From: CBDHFF01 sp965262395
Lineage (GTDB): Bacteria > Pseudomonadota > Alphaproteobacteria > Rickettsiales > Anaplasmataceae
DNA: 64,000 bases
Assembly: GCA_965262395.1 (NCBI GenBank)
Contig: OZ253531.1
Coordinates: 1,623,070 to 1,687,069 of the forward strand
Reading direction: 5' to 3'
The translations under genes and the position numbers were made by a program. The notes under the pieces were generated by a model. It was not told the DNA's origin. It saw nothing but the letters and a program-made list of their open reading frames with translations, and did no database searches. How positions within the stretch are numbered: position 1 is the stretch's first letter; every line of letters begins with the position of its first letter. Below are positions 27,248-36,680 of the stretch, one piece after another.

Positions 27248-28873
27248 TTAACTTTTATATTTAAAAGTAACTTTGGGTTTCTGATTAATATTTCTATCAA
27301 CTAAAATTTGCAATGTATTTGTTTCATTTATTCTATTCATACCTACCTTAGTATAATTTTTTTCAGTAAAATTATGCTTTGTTAGCAACGGATTAGTATA
27401 GATTTGCGTAATAGCATCGTAGGCAACCATAGATAATTGCAAACTACCAGCTCCAGTTAATGTTTTACCAATTGAATCCTCAGCAAATAAACCAACTGTA
27501 AATTCTACATTATCTGGGTGACCATAAAGACTTTGTAGTTCCTGCTGTATTGCCTCATCCTTAGTGAACTGGCTAAACGAGGTAAAGCGCTCCTTACCAA
27601 ATTCCACACGATAATCATTAAAAGAACGCAAACGCCAATCACGACCCTTATCTATCATAATTTTTTCAACAGGACTCATGAAGGCAGGCACATTGTGCAA
27701 TCCCAATACCCCTGCTTGCTGTTGAGAAGCTGCCTCAAAAATACTAGCCAATCCTTCGTTTGAGAGAAGGCTGTAGTTTCTTACAAAATCCTCATCTTTG
27801 CCTGATATTTGAAGATGATCTGGAATTAAACCATGAAAACGATAAAGAAGATTGAATTCTGCGGCCATCCATGGTCGACGATACCATTTTTCTTTTTCTG
27901 CAAAAGAAGTATCAAAACGTAATATATCTTGACCAGCTATATGGTTAATATACTCCTCAAGCACTATTTTTATTAATATGACACTATTGATAATACGAGC
28001 AGTATGATATAAACGATCATCATCCCAATCTGGATAATTTTCTGCCAGTTCCTCACAAATATTATTATGTTCTCTTAAAAATAAAGTAGAAAAACAAACA
28101 TTGCCCAGGATATTATTACCACGCTCAAGACCTGTTGCATATAAGAATTGACGCTTCTCTTCTGAAATATTACCAAAAATCTTCTCCATCACCACCTTAT
28201 CTTTAATATAAGGCAGAGATTCATATTTCTCCTTCACCTCCCATTTTCCATCAGCTCCAATCTGCCCCAAAGAATCTGGTAATTCTTCTCCATCAACAAT
28301 TTGACTATTTAATTTTCCACCTTCTAGTGAACGCAAAAGATATTCAATTTGTTCATTTGCACCATAAATCTGTGAAAGGTCTATATTATGGGTGCTGCTT
28401 GTTTTTCTGCCATTATGAAAGGACGAACGAAAGAAGCCATCAGAAAACCATTGAGCAAAAAACATGAAAAATACACTTGATCCCCCACCTTTCATTTCAC
28501 CTTGACGTTGAAATAAAGAAGTGACTTGACCAAAAGGATGCTCATCAGTAGGAGTATTCGAAGGCAGACTGTTAATATAAGACTCATCTGCAGGCTGCAA
28601 GTGTAAATCAAAAAAACTGCTATCAGTAACTGAATGCCAAGTAAGGTAATTACTTGGTGAGACATTCGGACCCTTTTTCTCTGGTGACCACAAACTGTAC
28701 GCATGTGGACGTGGATGCATTGCCCTAGATGCAAGTTCATTAGCTGCCATATGGCTTAGATATTTATCTGCACCAGGCATTAAATGACTGACCCTTAAGA
28801 TAAAATTACGAAAAGACGAGATTCTTAAAAGGGTTCTAAAAATCGAATCAAAAATCAAACGAAGCAAGGACAT
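27248..28873 (-). CDS. Cyclooxygenase-like heme peroxidase/dioxygenase
   Basis: This 541-residue protein follows the animal prostaglandin-synthase (COX) catalytic domain along most of its length. Matches by eye are FFAQWFSDGFF (137-148), IDLSQIYG (164-171), LFLREHNNICEEL (265-276), LLYRFHGLIPDHLQI (342-356) and WRLRSFNDYRVEFG. Tyr344 and His347 fit COX Tyr385 (cyclooxygenase radical) and His388 (proximal heme ligand). The distal His207 position appears to be Asp145. There is no EGF domain and no signal peptide. It is first in the operon with the catalase-like gene. A fatty-acid dioxygenase is my preferred reading. Confidence 0.87.
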   Translation of the reverse strand: MSLLRLIFDSIFRTLLRISSFRNFILRVSHLMPGADKYLSHMAANELASRAMHPRPHAYSLWSPEKKGPNVSPSNYLTWHSVTDSSFFDLHLQPADESYINSLPSNTPTDEHPFGQVTSLFQRQGEMKGGGSSVFFMFFAQWFSDGFFRSSFHNGRKTSSTHNIDLSQIYGANEQIEYLLRSLEGGKLNSQIVDGEELPDSLGQIGADGKWEVKEKYESLPYIKDKVVMEKIFGNISEEKRQFLYATGLERGNNILGNVCFSTLFLREHNNICEELAENYPDWDDDRLYHTARIINSVILIKIVLEEYINHIAGQDILRFDTSFAEKEKWYRRPWMAAEFNLLYRFHGLIPDHLQISGKDEDFVRNYSLLSNEGLASIFEAASQQQAGVLGLHNVPAFMSPVEKIMIDKGRDWRLRSFNDYRVEFGKERFTSFSQFTKDEAIQQELQSLYGHPDNVEFTVGLFAEDSIGKTLTGAGSLQLSMVAYDAITQIYTNPLLTKHNFTEKNYTKVGMNRINETNTLQILVDRNINQKPKVTFKYKS

Positions 28874-28893
28874 AATAACCTCAATTATATATA

Positions 28894-28923
28894 TATATAT
28901 CTATCTCTGCACACTTTAATCAA
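28894..28923 (-). promoter_or_regulatory. Promoter for the cyclooxygenase-like/catalase-like operon
   Basis: On the minus strand TTGATT, an 18-bp spacer and TATATA precede the ATG at 28873, with GAGG as ribosome binding site. The -10 falls inside a run of TA dinucleotides, so its exact position is uncertain. Confidence 0.5.
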
Positions 28924-29230
28924 ATTCAAAGCAGCATATCATTGCACTAGGAACCAAAAAATCATTTTGATTCGGCGCCCATGCTACTCTACCAACATCG
29001 ATTTAGCAAGCAATAATTAATACCATTTGAGGAGCTATAATTCTCAGAGAAAGTGAGTGACAAATACCCTATTCAATACCATTTGCACTGCATCTCCTTG
29101 GAACCAAAAAAAATTTTATTTATATTTCCCCTATATGGGGAATAATATGCAGAGCATTTTTATATGCTATAAACAAATACCTATGTACTGCACATATAAA
29201 ATTAATTTACAAAAATGATAATTAAAACAA

Positions 29231-29259
29231 TTGTTAAATCAGAATTATCTACATATACT
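29231..29259 (+). promoter_or_regulatory. Promoter for the beta-propeller gene
   Basis: TTGTTA, a 17-bp spacer and TATACT end 36 bp before ATG 29295. The 420-bp gap (28874-29294) between the divergent genes also holds two copies of a GGAACCAAAAAA motif (28951, 29099) and of AATACCATTTG (29020 and 29076). These could be shared regulatory sites. Confidence 0.55.
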
Positions 29260-29294
29260 TCGTTTCGAATATTTTAAAATGAGACAGTATTGAT

Positions 29295-30434
29295 ATGAAT
29301 AATTATATTGCCACTATGTCAAATAATAATAGTAATAATTTACTATACTTCAATGTGAATGACTCTGTAGAAGATAGGTCAATTAATTTTGACTCTATGC
29401 AAACTATTAATCTAAGAGGAGAGGGATCAGGCCTCAACATAGCATCACAGGGATCTATAAGATATGCCAATGGCAAAATATATGCAGTAAACTCGGGTAG
29501 TAATAGCTTATCTATACTACAGATAACAGAAAATGGACCAGAACATATACAAGGGTCACCTTTCAACACATCTATATGGCCTACGTCTGTAGCCGTATTT
29601 AACAATCTTGTGTGTGTGTTCTGCAGAGGAGCCTCCATGGATGAAACTCCTGGTTTCAAGGCAATAGTAATGGAATTAAACATGTTCTCATTGGAGGAGG
29701 ATAATTTAAAATTACTGGACACACATCCTGTTCGACTGGCATGGCCATTGGCGTATCCCAGCGATATAAATTTCACTCCTGATGGAAAAAAGCTTATAGC
29801 AAGTTGGAGAAATTTTGAAAATCCCGAGAGCAAATCCAATCTTCTAGGCCTTCTTACTGGACCATTAAGTCTCAGAATAGGTTCAATTGCAAAATGGACT
29901 GTAACAGCAGGGGGGAAATTATCGCACTATAGACATAGATCACTTGGCATAAGCAGTCCTATTGGGTTCTCGATTAGCCCAGATTCTTCAACAATGTTCG
30001 TGGCTGAATCCAGATCTTCTGCAATTATATGTGTAGATTTAACCACAGATACACCCAACGTACTAAATAAACTTAAAATTGGTGGGAAAAATTGCTGCTG
30101 GTCCAAATTATCAGAGGATAATAATTATCTTATTACAACAAATTCCGCTGGAAACAGGAATGTGTCTTGCGCCTCTCTGAGCAGAGAGAAAAGTAATATA
30201 GATCTTCAACTTATAGATGAAATTACAACATCTGGTCAAGATCCCGTAACAACTGATCTAATTATAGGAGATCATGAGGTTGCATATATTAAAACAAGAG
30301 TTGGACACAACAATACAACAGAGGGTTATGAACACACTATTAAAACTATAAAATTCTCTAATGGATCATTGCAGGAGATAAAAAGTAGCCCCAACTTACC
30401 ACTTATGTTTTCCTCTGGGATTGTTTATATATAA
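29295..30434 (+). CDS. Beta-propeller protein, lactonase-like
   Basis: At least five repeats of the YVTN/lactonase propeller type are visible: RYANGKIYAVNSGSNSLSIL, WPTSVAVFNNLVCVF, PSDINFTPDGKKLIASW, PIGFSISPDSSTMFVAES and SKLSEDNNYLITTNSAGN. The pattern FTPDGK/SISPDS with a following hydrophobic strand is typical. Some propellers of this type hydrolyse lactones (Pgl family), but I see no confident catalytic residues. There is no signal peptide. It is divergent from the cyclooxygenase-like gene across 420 bp and may act with it; that link is inference. Confidence 0.75.
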   Translation: MNNYIATMSNNNSNNLLYFNVNDSVEDRSINFDSMQTINLRGEGSGLNIASQGSIRYANGKIYAVNSGSNSLSILQITENGPEHIQGSPFNTSIWPTSVAVFNNLVCVFCRGASMDETPGFKAIVMELNMFSLEEDNLKLLDTHPVRLAWPLAYPSDINFTPDGKKLIASWRNFENPESKSNLLGLLTGPLSLRIGSIAKWTVTAGGKLSHYRHRSLGISSPIGFSISPDSSTMFVAESRSSAIICVDLTTDTPNVLNKLKIGGKNCCWSKLSEDNNYLITTNSAGNRNVSCASLSREKSNIDLQLIDEITTSGQDPVTTDLIIGDHEVAYIKTRVGHNNTTEGYEHTIKTIKFSNGSLQEIKSSPNLPLMFSSGIVYI

Positions 30435-30797
30435 TGTGCATTAATAACAATGAATGTTGCAGGGAAAACACTGAACGATGCATATTGTAGTGAGGGTGCT
30501 GAATAAATTAGTATATAAATAAATTAATATAGAACACCTCTTATATCACCCTGCTCCCACAATAATAGCTTAAGCATGGATCATTAGCGCTTACAAGAAT
30601 ACGCAAACTACATATTCCATATATAGCATGAATCCAGCTACTCAGGACACAAACAACAGAAGAATACAGGCTCTATAAATAGAGCCTCGCAACAAGTGTT
30701 ATCTCATATAAAATATACAAGAATTGCCTTGTATATTCAAAAATTAAGATATATCTATTACATAAATAATATGGCAGATCTTGTAAGATCAATATAC
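30435..30797. other. Gap with one hairpin
   Basis: No gene is visible. A perfect 8-bp stem AGGCTCTA/TAGAGCCT with loop TAAA lies at 30668-30687. It could end the propeller transcript, although no T-run follows. Confidence 0.5.
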
Positions 30798-30825
30798 TTG
30801 CTTCTCATACTTCAATCACTATACT
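30798..30825 (+). promoter_or_regulatory. Promoter for the lipoprotein-like RPWLDP gene
   Basis: TTGCTT, a 16-bp spacer and TATACT lie just upstream. The in-frame ATG at 30826 directly abuts the -10 box, so it cannot be the start; the ATG at 30865 with AAGGAGA five bases before it fits. Confidence 0.55.
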
Positions 30826-30864
30826 ATGGAGAATGAATTCAGATGCTATCTGAAAGGAGATTTA

Positions 30865-31914
30865 ATGTTTTTCATAAACAAGATAACAAGGGATTATAGG
30901 CTAGTTATTCTTGTGATGCTTATACCCCTCATGTCTTGTATTGAGAATATTGGTAACAAAAAACAGTATTTTCAAATCAGCTCTATAGGCACATATGATG
31001 TGATCATTGATTATGTTCAGAAAGAATTGCAAACCCTATATAACCCTATACCCATGAATTCAATGCAGAATAATGAAACATTGTTCATTAATATACCAAG
31101 AGAAATAGAAAGAACAAACCTAGGAACTTCTGCTGTTGCATTCAATTTTGTTAATATATCTGAAGATATTAGCTCAGGTGAATATAGAAAAGCAATAAGC
31201 AATGCGTCATATTTTGCGCTTAATATGAATAGACTAATGAATCAAAATGAGCAACATCTTGATTCGCCAATGCTTTGGGATTATTACAAGCTATCCTTAG
31301 AGCAATATGACTGTATTAGCGAGGTAGTCACTGGTATAAAATGTAGCGCAATCAGTGACGCATTGTCTGCTTTGACCATCTCTAAAAAAACCAACCCCTC
31401 TGATAATTTTATATATCATGACTCTATACCAGATGGATGCGATTTTGCAGAGTGGCAAACAATCTCAATAAGAGGTCGGTCTTTGAAAGACAGCATACAG
31501 AGAAATATCAAACATAAAATAATAAGCTCTGACCTACTAACAGATGAAACAAAAAAGATGTACTTACGCAAGCTTAGTCGTAGCAAAATAATGCTAGAAA
31601 AATCTAAAGATAATGATATAGATTTTAGCAATATAACCTTCAGTGTGAGAATAATACATATCATAAGACCATGGCTTGATCCAGTGCTCTTAGGGGAGTT
31701 AGTAAGGCACTCGAATGACAGTTTTATTACTGAAAGGAAGAAATTCCTTTACACAACCATTATAGTTGCAGTAAAAAATATTAAATCTAATGTAAAGTTA
31801 GCGCCAGATATACCTTCAGTTATTGGCTATTCTCGGTATTATGCTCCAGATCCAAGCAAAATAAATAACGATAAAGTTGAAATTATTGCAAGAATCTATA
31901 AGAGAATTTCTTAA
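30865..31914 (+). CDS. Putative lipoprotein with RPWLDP motif, unknown function
   Basis: I do not recognise the family. The start at 30865 has a strong ribosome binding site (AAGGAGA). The N-terminus is basic, then hydrophobic (LVILVMLIPLMSC), ending in a lipobox-like LMSC with Cys near residue 25; this suggests a lipoprotein. The middle is mostly helical. Near the C-terminus NITFSVRIIHIIRPWLDPVL is followed by a hydrophobic strand and a VAVKNIK segment. The same motif order (IFRPWFDPTFL, then FVKDLVI) occurs in the next gene, so the two may be distant paralogs or partners. Confidence 0.7.
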   Translation: MFFINKITRDYRLVILVMLIPLMSCIENIGNKKQYFQISSIGTYDVIIDYVQKELQTLYNPIPMNSMQNNETLFINIPREIERTNLGTSAVAFNFVNISEDISSGEYRKAISNASYFALNMNRLMNQNEQHLDSPMLWDYYKLSLEQYDCISEVVTGIKCSAISDALSALTISKKTNPSDNFIYHDSIPDGCDFAEWQTISIRGRSLKDSIQRNIKHKIISSDLLTDETKKMYLRKLSRSKIMLEKSKDNDIDFSNITFSVRIIHIIRPWLDPVLLGELVRHSNDSFITERKKFLYTTIIVAVKNIKSNVKLAPDIPSVIGYSRYYAPDPSKINNDKVEIIARIYKRIS

Positions 31915-31936
31915 TTACATTGTACCAAGAATAGAC

Positions 31937-31966
31937 TTGACATATGCAGAATATTTCTGCTATATT
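31937..31966 (+). promoter_or_regulatory. Promoter with palindromic operator for the RPWFDP gene
   Basis: TTGACA (perfect), an 18-bp spacer and TATATT form a promoter. The expected transcription start falls at about 31973, directly on the perfect 16-bp palindrome AAGGTATATATACCTT (31972-31987). That is a natural place for a repressor site. The leader to ATG 32061 is about 90 nt. Confidence 0.6.
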
Positions 31967-32060
31967 TCCCCAAGGTATATATACCTTTTGTCGACAGTTT
32001 GCCCATTCCGCAACGAATGGTAAATTGCGGTGCACGATAAATAATAGAAGAGGAGACTAT

Positions 32061-33623
32061 ATGGCTAGTACAGCGGGTGAGATGAGGGCAATTCCTTTAT
32101 CAGAAAAAAGTAAAAATGGCATTGATAAGTTGAATGATTTCTTCTTAGAAAGAATTCAAACTCTTGTGTTTGGAACTCGTGCAAAGGTTTTTGAATCTTT
32201 AGGCAAGGGCAAAAGTAAAATTGGTGAAGATAATGGCAGTGAGCCACAATATATGTCTTGGTTTTCTCCTGGCATACCATTTAGCTTAGACTATACAGAT
32301 TTTTCTGACACAGCAAATACTAATCCTGATTTAGTTAGAAAGGCTCTAGCAGAAGAAATTGACATGACTAGATTAGTGAATTCGGTACCTAATCTTAGCA
32401 CAGTAATCGATCCAGAAGCACAAACGGCTATCTTTAATGACGGTGGGAAGGTTCTTTGGGATCAGTACAAGAAAGTTCTTGATTATTCTCAAGTAGAAAA
32501 TAAGCCAGCTGACCCAGAAGTATTACAAAAAATAGAAGAACGTCGTAATTTCTTACAAAAAAGAATAAAGCGTGAAGATCCTTTCGAGCCTGGTAAGATG
32601 ATAGAGGAATTGGTCGACACAGAAGGAACAAAATTGTACAACCAATATGCTGCACAATATCAAGATGCATATATTGCTTATACCTCAAAATTAATACAAG
32701 CTAGAACTGGAAGTGTCGCTGATCAGAGCGACTTTAATTTGAGAGGTCAGCTTTATTATCAAGCAGTAGAAGGCGCACTAGGAAAATGGAAATCTCTTGG
32801 TTACAAAGACAGATATGAAAATATATTAGCTGAAATACAAGCCCTAAATAGTAAATCTCTGGCACAATACAGAGCTGACCTAATAAATAGGTTGGAGATT
32901 GGCAAATTAACTGATTCTGGAAGTGGTGCACCTTATTATAAAACAAGCTTATTTCCGCACAATCTCTTCAAACAAGGACAGGCAGATGGCTGGACATCCA
33001 TGATATATGAAGCAAAAAATCAAAGCAGAAATGAGCATTCTAGTACTAAAGAAGGTGGTGCAGGAATTTCTTTCAACCTTGGCCTACTTACTCCAATCCC
33101 TATTAGCGGAGATATAGGTGCATCAGGAAGTAGTCAAGAATCAAGCGTTGATATAAACATGAATGATTTCTTCATGAGTTTTAAAGTATCACAAGCTCTA
33201 ATTTTCAGACCATGGTTTGATCCAACTTTCCTAACTGCTAATTTTTGGCGTTTTCGTCCTGGTGCTAGACTTGACCAAATATCAGATGGTGGCAGCAGGG
33301 AGAAAGGACTACCTCCTAGCTCTACTGGCCTTATACCTTATTACCCTGTTAAAGCAATGTTTGTTAAAGATTTAGTAATAGGTTCTAGTTCTTTCCGTGA
33401 AAAAAATCACGCTGTTACAAAATCAATTAAAGCTGGTGGAGGACTAAATCTAGGATTCGTTAGAATAGGTGGTCATGGTGGCAGCTCTAACACTGATGTA
33501 AAAGCAAGTGTAGACACAAATCAAGGTAGAATATCGATTGAAGGAACTCAGCTTGTGGCATTAGTTTGTCAATGCCTGCCAAAAGCTCCTAATCCTGACC
33601 CTAGAATTAATAATTGGCTTTAG
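32061..33623 (+). CDS. Unknown protein with RPWFDP motif
   Basis: The start at 32061 has GAGGAG eight bases upstream; the frame open to 31944 lies over the promoter and is not used. The ~520-residue protein is soluble, with no signal peptide. Features: GLLTPIPISGDIGASGSS (Gly/Ser-rich, about 345-365), a segment MSFKVSQALIFRPWFDPTFL, then YPVKAMFVKDLVIGSS and a Gly-rich end (GGGLNLGFVRIGGHGGSS). The RPWFDP-then-VKD order recalls a widespread uncharacterised family that I cannot name. It shares the motif with the upstream lipoprotein-like gene. Confidence 0.75.
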   Translation: MASTAGEMRAIPLSEKSKNGIDKLNDFFLERIQTLVFGTRAKVFESLGKGKSKIGEDNGSEPQYMSWFSPGIPFSLDYTDFSDTANTNPDLVRKALAEEIDMTRLVNSVPNLSTVIDPEAQTAIFNDGGKVLWDQYKKVLDYSQVENKPADPEVLQKIEERRNFLQKRIKREDPFEPGKMIEELVDTEGTKLYNQYAAQYQDAYIAYTSKLIQARTGSVADQSDFNLRGQLYYQAVEGALGKWKSLGYKDRYENILAEIQALNSKSLAQYRADLINRLEIGKLTDSGSGAPYYKTSLFPHNLFKQGQADGWTSMIYEAKNQSRNEHSSTKEGGAGISFNLGLLTPIPISGDIGASGSSQESSVDINMNDFFMSFKVSQALIFRPWFDPTFLTANFWRFRPGARLDQISDGGSREKGLPPSSTGLIPYYPVKAMFVKDLVIGSSSFREKNHAVTKSIKAGGGLNLGFVRIGGHGGSSNTDVKASVDTNQGRISIEGTQLVALVCQCLPKAPNPDPRINNWL

Positions 33624-34628
33624 TAGTAGGGGTTATATTTGATTCCTTTGTGAATTATAGGTTTATTGTGGGATGTAATATTATTAATTTGTTTGTGAAA
33701 ACAATATTAAAGTAGTTGTAGAGTAATTATTGATATTATTTGTTTTTAATTACTTATTACATTCCTGATAGCGTGTTATATATGAAGATTTATCTTTATT
33801 TTATATATGATCTAATGATTAATTGTATCAGTCAGAGCCTCTTCTTATGCCAGATAGCCTTGCCGTTCAATGTGGATGTTTTGTTTGCATTTTTTCTTTT
33901 TCATAAGCATTAGATCTTTTGTTGCTGAGCGATTGAAGTCGAGTATTTTGAGGTGTGATGCTTAGTATTTCATACTTCGATGCTTCTGTGAGGTCACTTA
34001 TAAAAAAAATCTTTGTAATCTTTGTATAGATTGTTGTATATAAACTGTTTTAAAAATTCTATTATAGAATATTTTTTATTATACAGTAAACAAGCATTAG
34101 GATTCGATAAACACCTTCTTTCTTCCGAAATAAATCCAATAAGCTCTGCCTACCAAAAATAGCAAAAAATACACCTGCATTTCATTTGATAAACACCTTC
34201 TTTCTTCCGAAATAAATCCAATAAGCTCTACCTACCAAAAATCGCAAAAGATACACCTGCATTTCATTCGATAAACACCTTCTTTCTTCCGAAATAAATC
34301 CAATAAGCTCTACCTACCAAAAATCGCAAAAGATACACCTGCATTTCATTCGATAAACACCTTCTTTCTTCCGAAATAAATCCAATAAGCTCTGCCTACC
34401 AAAAATCGCAAAAAATACACCTGCATTTCATTCGATAAACACCTTCTTTCTTCCGAAATAAATCCAATAAGCTCTACCTACCAAAAATAATAAAAAGATA
34501 CACTGGCATCTCATTCTATAAACACCTTCTTTCTTCCGAGATAAACTACGTCAATTAATAGTCTTTTCTTGATGGAGGCAGATATATCTTATATAAGATT
34601 AAATTATCCATACCATATTATGTAACTA
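33624..34628. other. 1-kb gap with an 82-bp tandem array
   Basis: No coding frame of interest is visible. The first 480 bases are plain AT-rich DNA. The 34106-34547 part is the tandem array listed separately, ending about 80 bp before ubiH. Confidence 0.6.
34106..34547. repeat. 82-bp tandem repeat, five copies plus a partial
   Basis: Units start at 34106, 34188, 34270, 34352 and 34434 with an exact 82-bp period, and a diverged partial copy starts at 34516. The unit starts GATAAACACCTTCTTTCTTC. Differences between full copies are a few single bases (TCTGCC/TCTACC, AATAG/AATCG). The array has no spacers. Confidence 0.95.
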
Positions 34629-35816
34629 ATGACACAGAGTGTAACAATATTAGGGGCTGGTCTTGCTGGGCTTACAACCACGGCCATCTTGTCTAACAAC
34701 AAAGGATTACAAATACATCTGATTGAAAAAAATGATATAACAGACCTTAATAACCATATGGCTGATAGCAGAACTATATTTCTTTCATATGGATGCAAAT
34801 TAATCTTTGAAAAGTTTGGTTTATGGGAGCTGCTTGCAAATCATGCAGAACCTATCGAAGATATAGTGGTTCAAAACGGCTACTCGCCTTTTATCTTACA
34901 TTACGGGGAAGATTTAATAAAAGGCAATCATCCTATAGGATATAATATAGAAAATTATGTGGTAAAACAAAATCTGTATCAATATATATTAAAGCAAGAC
35001 AATGTAATCATAAAATCTCCATGCACTTATAAAGCTATCGATAATACTACAGATATAACCAAGGTCTGGCTGAGCAATGAGGATGACTCACTGGACTCAG
35101 AGTTATTAATATCAGCAGAAGGGAAATTCTCTAGAAGTCGAGATTTATGTGGCATATCCACTATTGAACATGATTACAATCAATCAATATTTGCTTTTAA
35201 TGTTGAACACTCAAAAAATCATAATCGTGTAGCTTATGAATGTTTCTTGCCTGCTGGTCCATTCGCTATATTACCCATGAAGGGGGGTTATAAATCATCT
35301 ATTATATGGACTGAAGACACAGAAGAAGCAAATAAGATAAATGATCTAACCTCAGAAAGGTTCTTAGATAAGATGTATGACAAGATTGGTGATAAATTAG
35401 GAGAGATAGAACTAACACATAAGATTAGATGCTATCCTATATCTATGTTGTTATCTAAATCATATTATAAGAATAGATTATTATTAATTGGTGACACAGC
35501 ACATACTATACATCCAGTGGCGGCACAAGGATTCAACCTGTCGGTATATGACATTAATGCGTTATATAAATCAATAGAAACATCATTCAGAATAGGGGCT
35601 TCCATTGGCTGTAGAAGCAGTTTGGAATCTTTCACTAAAGAAAGATATAACGATAACATGTTGATATCCCTAATAACCGATATATTGAATCGTGGCTTCA
35701 TGCATAAATCAAAAATAATAAACAAATTACGCACAGCAGGATTATTGACTCTCAATAAATGTAACTTCATAAAAAGACAAATAATGAATAAGGCAATGGG
35801 ATTAGATAATATATAA
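34629..35816 (+). CDS. UbiH/UbiF-type FAD-dependent hydroxylase
   Basis: This flavoprotein monooxygenase hydroxylates the ring in ubiquinone biosynthesis. The N-terminal dinucleotide fold has ILGAGLAGLTTTAIL (GxGxxG, about 7-21). The second FAD motif is LLIGDTAHTIHPVAAQGFN (about residue 285-303), diagnostic for the UbiH/UbiF/UbiI group. Length 395 fits. Which ring position it hydroxylates cannot be told from motifs. The start is ATG 34629. The gene stands alone, with carD 70 bp downstream under its own promoter. Confidence 0.88.
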   Translation: MTQSVTILGAGLAGLTTTAILSNNKGLQIHLIEKNDITDLNNHMADSRTIFLSYGCKLIFEKFGLWELLANHAEPIEDIVVQNGYSPFILHYGEDLIKGNHPIGYNIENYVVKQNLYQYILKQDNVIIKSPCTYKAIDNTTDITKVWLSNEDDSLDSELLISAEGKFSRSRDLCGISTIEHDYNQSIFAFNVEHSKNHNRVAYECFLPAGPFAILPMKGGYKSSIIWTEDTEEANKINDLTSERFLDKMYDKIGDKLGEIELTHKIRCYPISMLLSKSYYKNRLLLIGDTAHTIHPVAAQGFNLSVYDINALYKSIETSFRIGASIGCRSSLESFTKERYNDNMLISLITDILNRGFMHKSKIINKLRTAGLLTLNKCNFIKRQIMNKAMGLDNI

Positions 35817-35825
35817 ATAAATGTG

Positions 35826-35854
35826 TTGATACATCTACCTATTTATACTATACT
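35826..35854 (+). promoter_or_regulatory. Promoter for carD
   Basis: TTGATA, a 17-bp spacer and TATACT lie 30 bp before ATG 35884. The short leader favours ATG 35884 over the in-frame TTG codons at 35869 and 35872. Confidence 0.6.
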
Positions 35855-35883
35855 ATTCTGGTCGGGTTTTGTTGAATGTGCAT

Positions 35884-36441
35884 ATGTTTAAGGTTAATGA
35901 TTTGGTTGTGTATCCCACTCATGGATTGGGTAAAATTGTAGAAATCAGGTCAGAGATCATCATGAATAATACGATTGAATTATTTGTTGTGCAGTTGCGC
36001 CAAGATAACGCCACTATCTCTGTTCCATTCAATCAAGTGCAAAATGGCCAGCTAAGATCCATTGCCTCGAAAGAGAAAGCCGAGGAAGCTTTGAATGTAT
36101 TATTACTCAAACCTGAAGTTAATGACAGCACATGGAATAAAAGAATTATAGAGTATAGAAGCAAAGTAAATTCTGGTGATTTATGTGTTATAGCTGAAGT
36201 CTTAAGAGACTTACATGTGAATTCAAAAATGAATCAAGCATCTTATAGCGAAAAAGCTGTATATGATGATGCGTTCAGTAGAATTGCAGGAGAACTGGCA
36301 ATCATTATGAATAAAGATGAAGAAAATATAAAAGAAAAGGTGTTAGAAATATTAAATACACCTAATAAGAATCTTAGCAAAAAAAGATATCAATTGAAGA
36401 TAAAAGAAATGATAAATGAAGCAGAAGAAATAGCTGGGTAA
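35884..36441 (+). CDS. CarD family transcription regulator
   Basis: CarD-type proteins bind RNA polymerase beta and stabilise open promoter complexes. The N-terminal RNAP-interacting domain reads FKVNDLVVYPTHGLGKIVEI, then the VPFNQVQNGQLR segment. The C-terminal half is helical and basic, with WNKRIIEYRSKVNSGD and a YDDAFSRIAGELA helix. Length about 186 is normal. The frame is open five codons further upstream. Members of this family are conserved in Rickettsiales. Confidence 0.92.
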   Translation: MFKVNDLVVYPTHGLGKIVEIRSEIIMNNTIELFVVQLRQDNATISVPFNQVQNGQLRSIASKEKAEEALNVLLLKPEVNDSTWNKRIIEYRSKVNSGDLCVIAEVLRDLHVNSKMNQASYSEKAVYDDAFSRIAGELAIIMNKDEENIKEKVLEILNTPNKNLSKKRYQLKIKEMINEAEEIAG

Positions 36442-36680
36442 AGTTCAATTATAATATATCTCAGATTAAGACTAATACATTTTTCTTAGTTGCAATGAAT
36501 ACAAAATATCTTAAGGGATTGTGTTACACCTTTCTTATTGCCTGGATACTTGCTATTAAAAATGAAAAAATTATACATAAATGAATTTCAAAAAAATAAC
36601 TATATAAAATTACTGAAGCCAGTATTAGCTTCTTTTATACGTCTATATAATAAGTATATGTGAACACAAAGTATAAATCA
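36442..36680. other. Short gap before the 78-bp array
   Basis: No gene is visible in this 240-bp AT-rich stretch between carD and the repeat array. Confidence 0.4.

Noticed and set aside
34106..34547. CRISPR or attachment array in the 82-bp repeat (likewise 36681, 39734)
   Set aside because: Units are uninterrupted tandem copies with no unique spacers between them.
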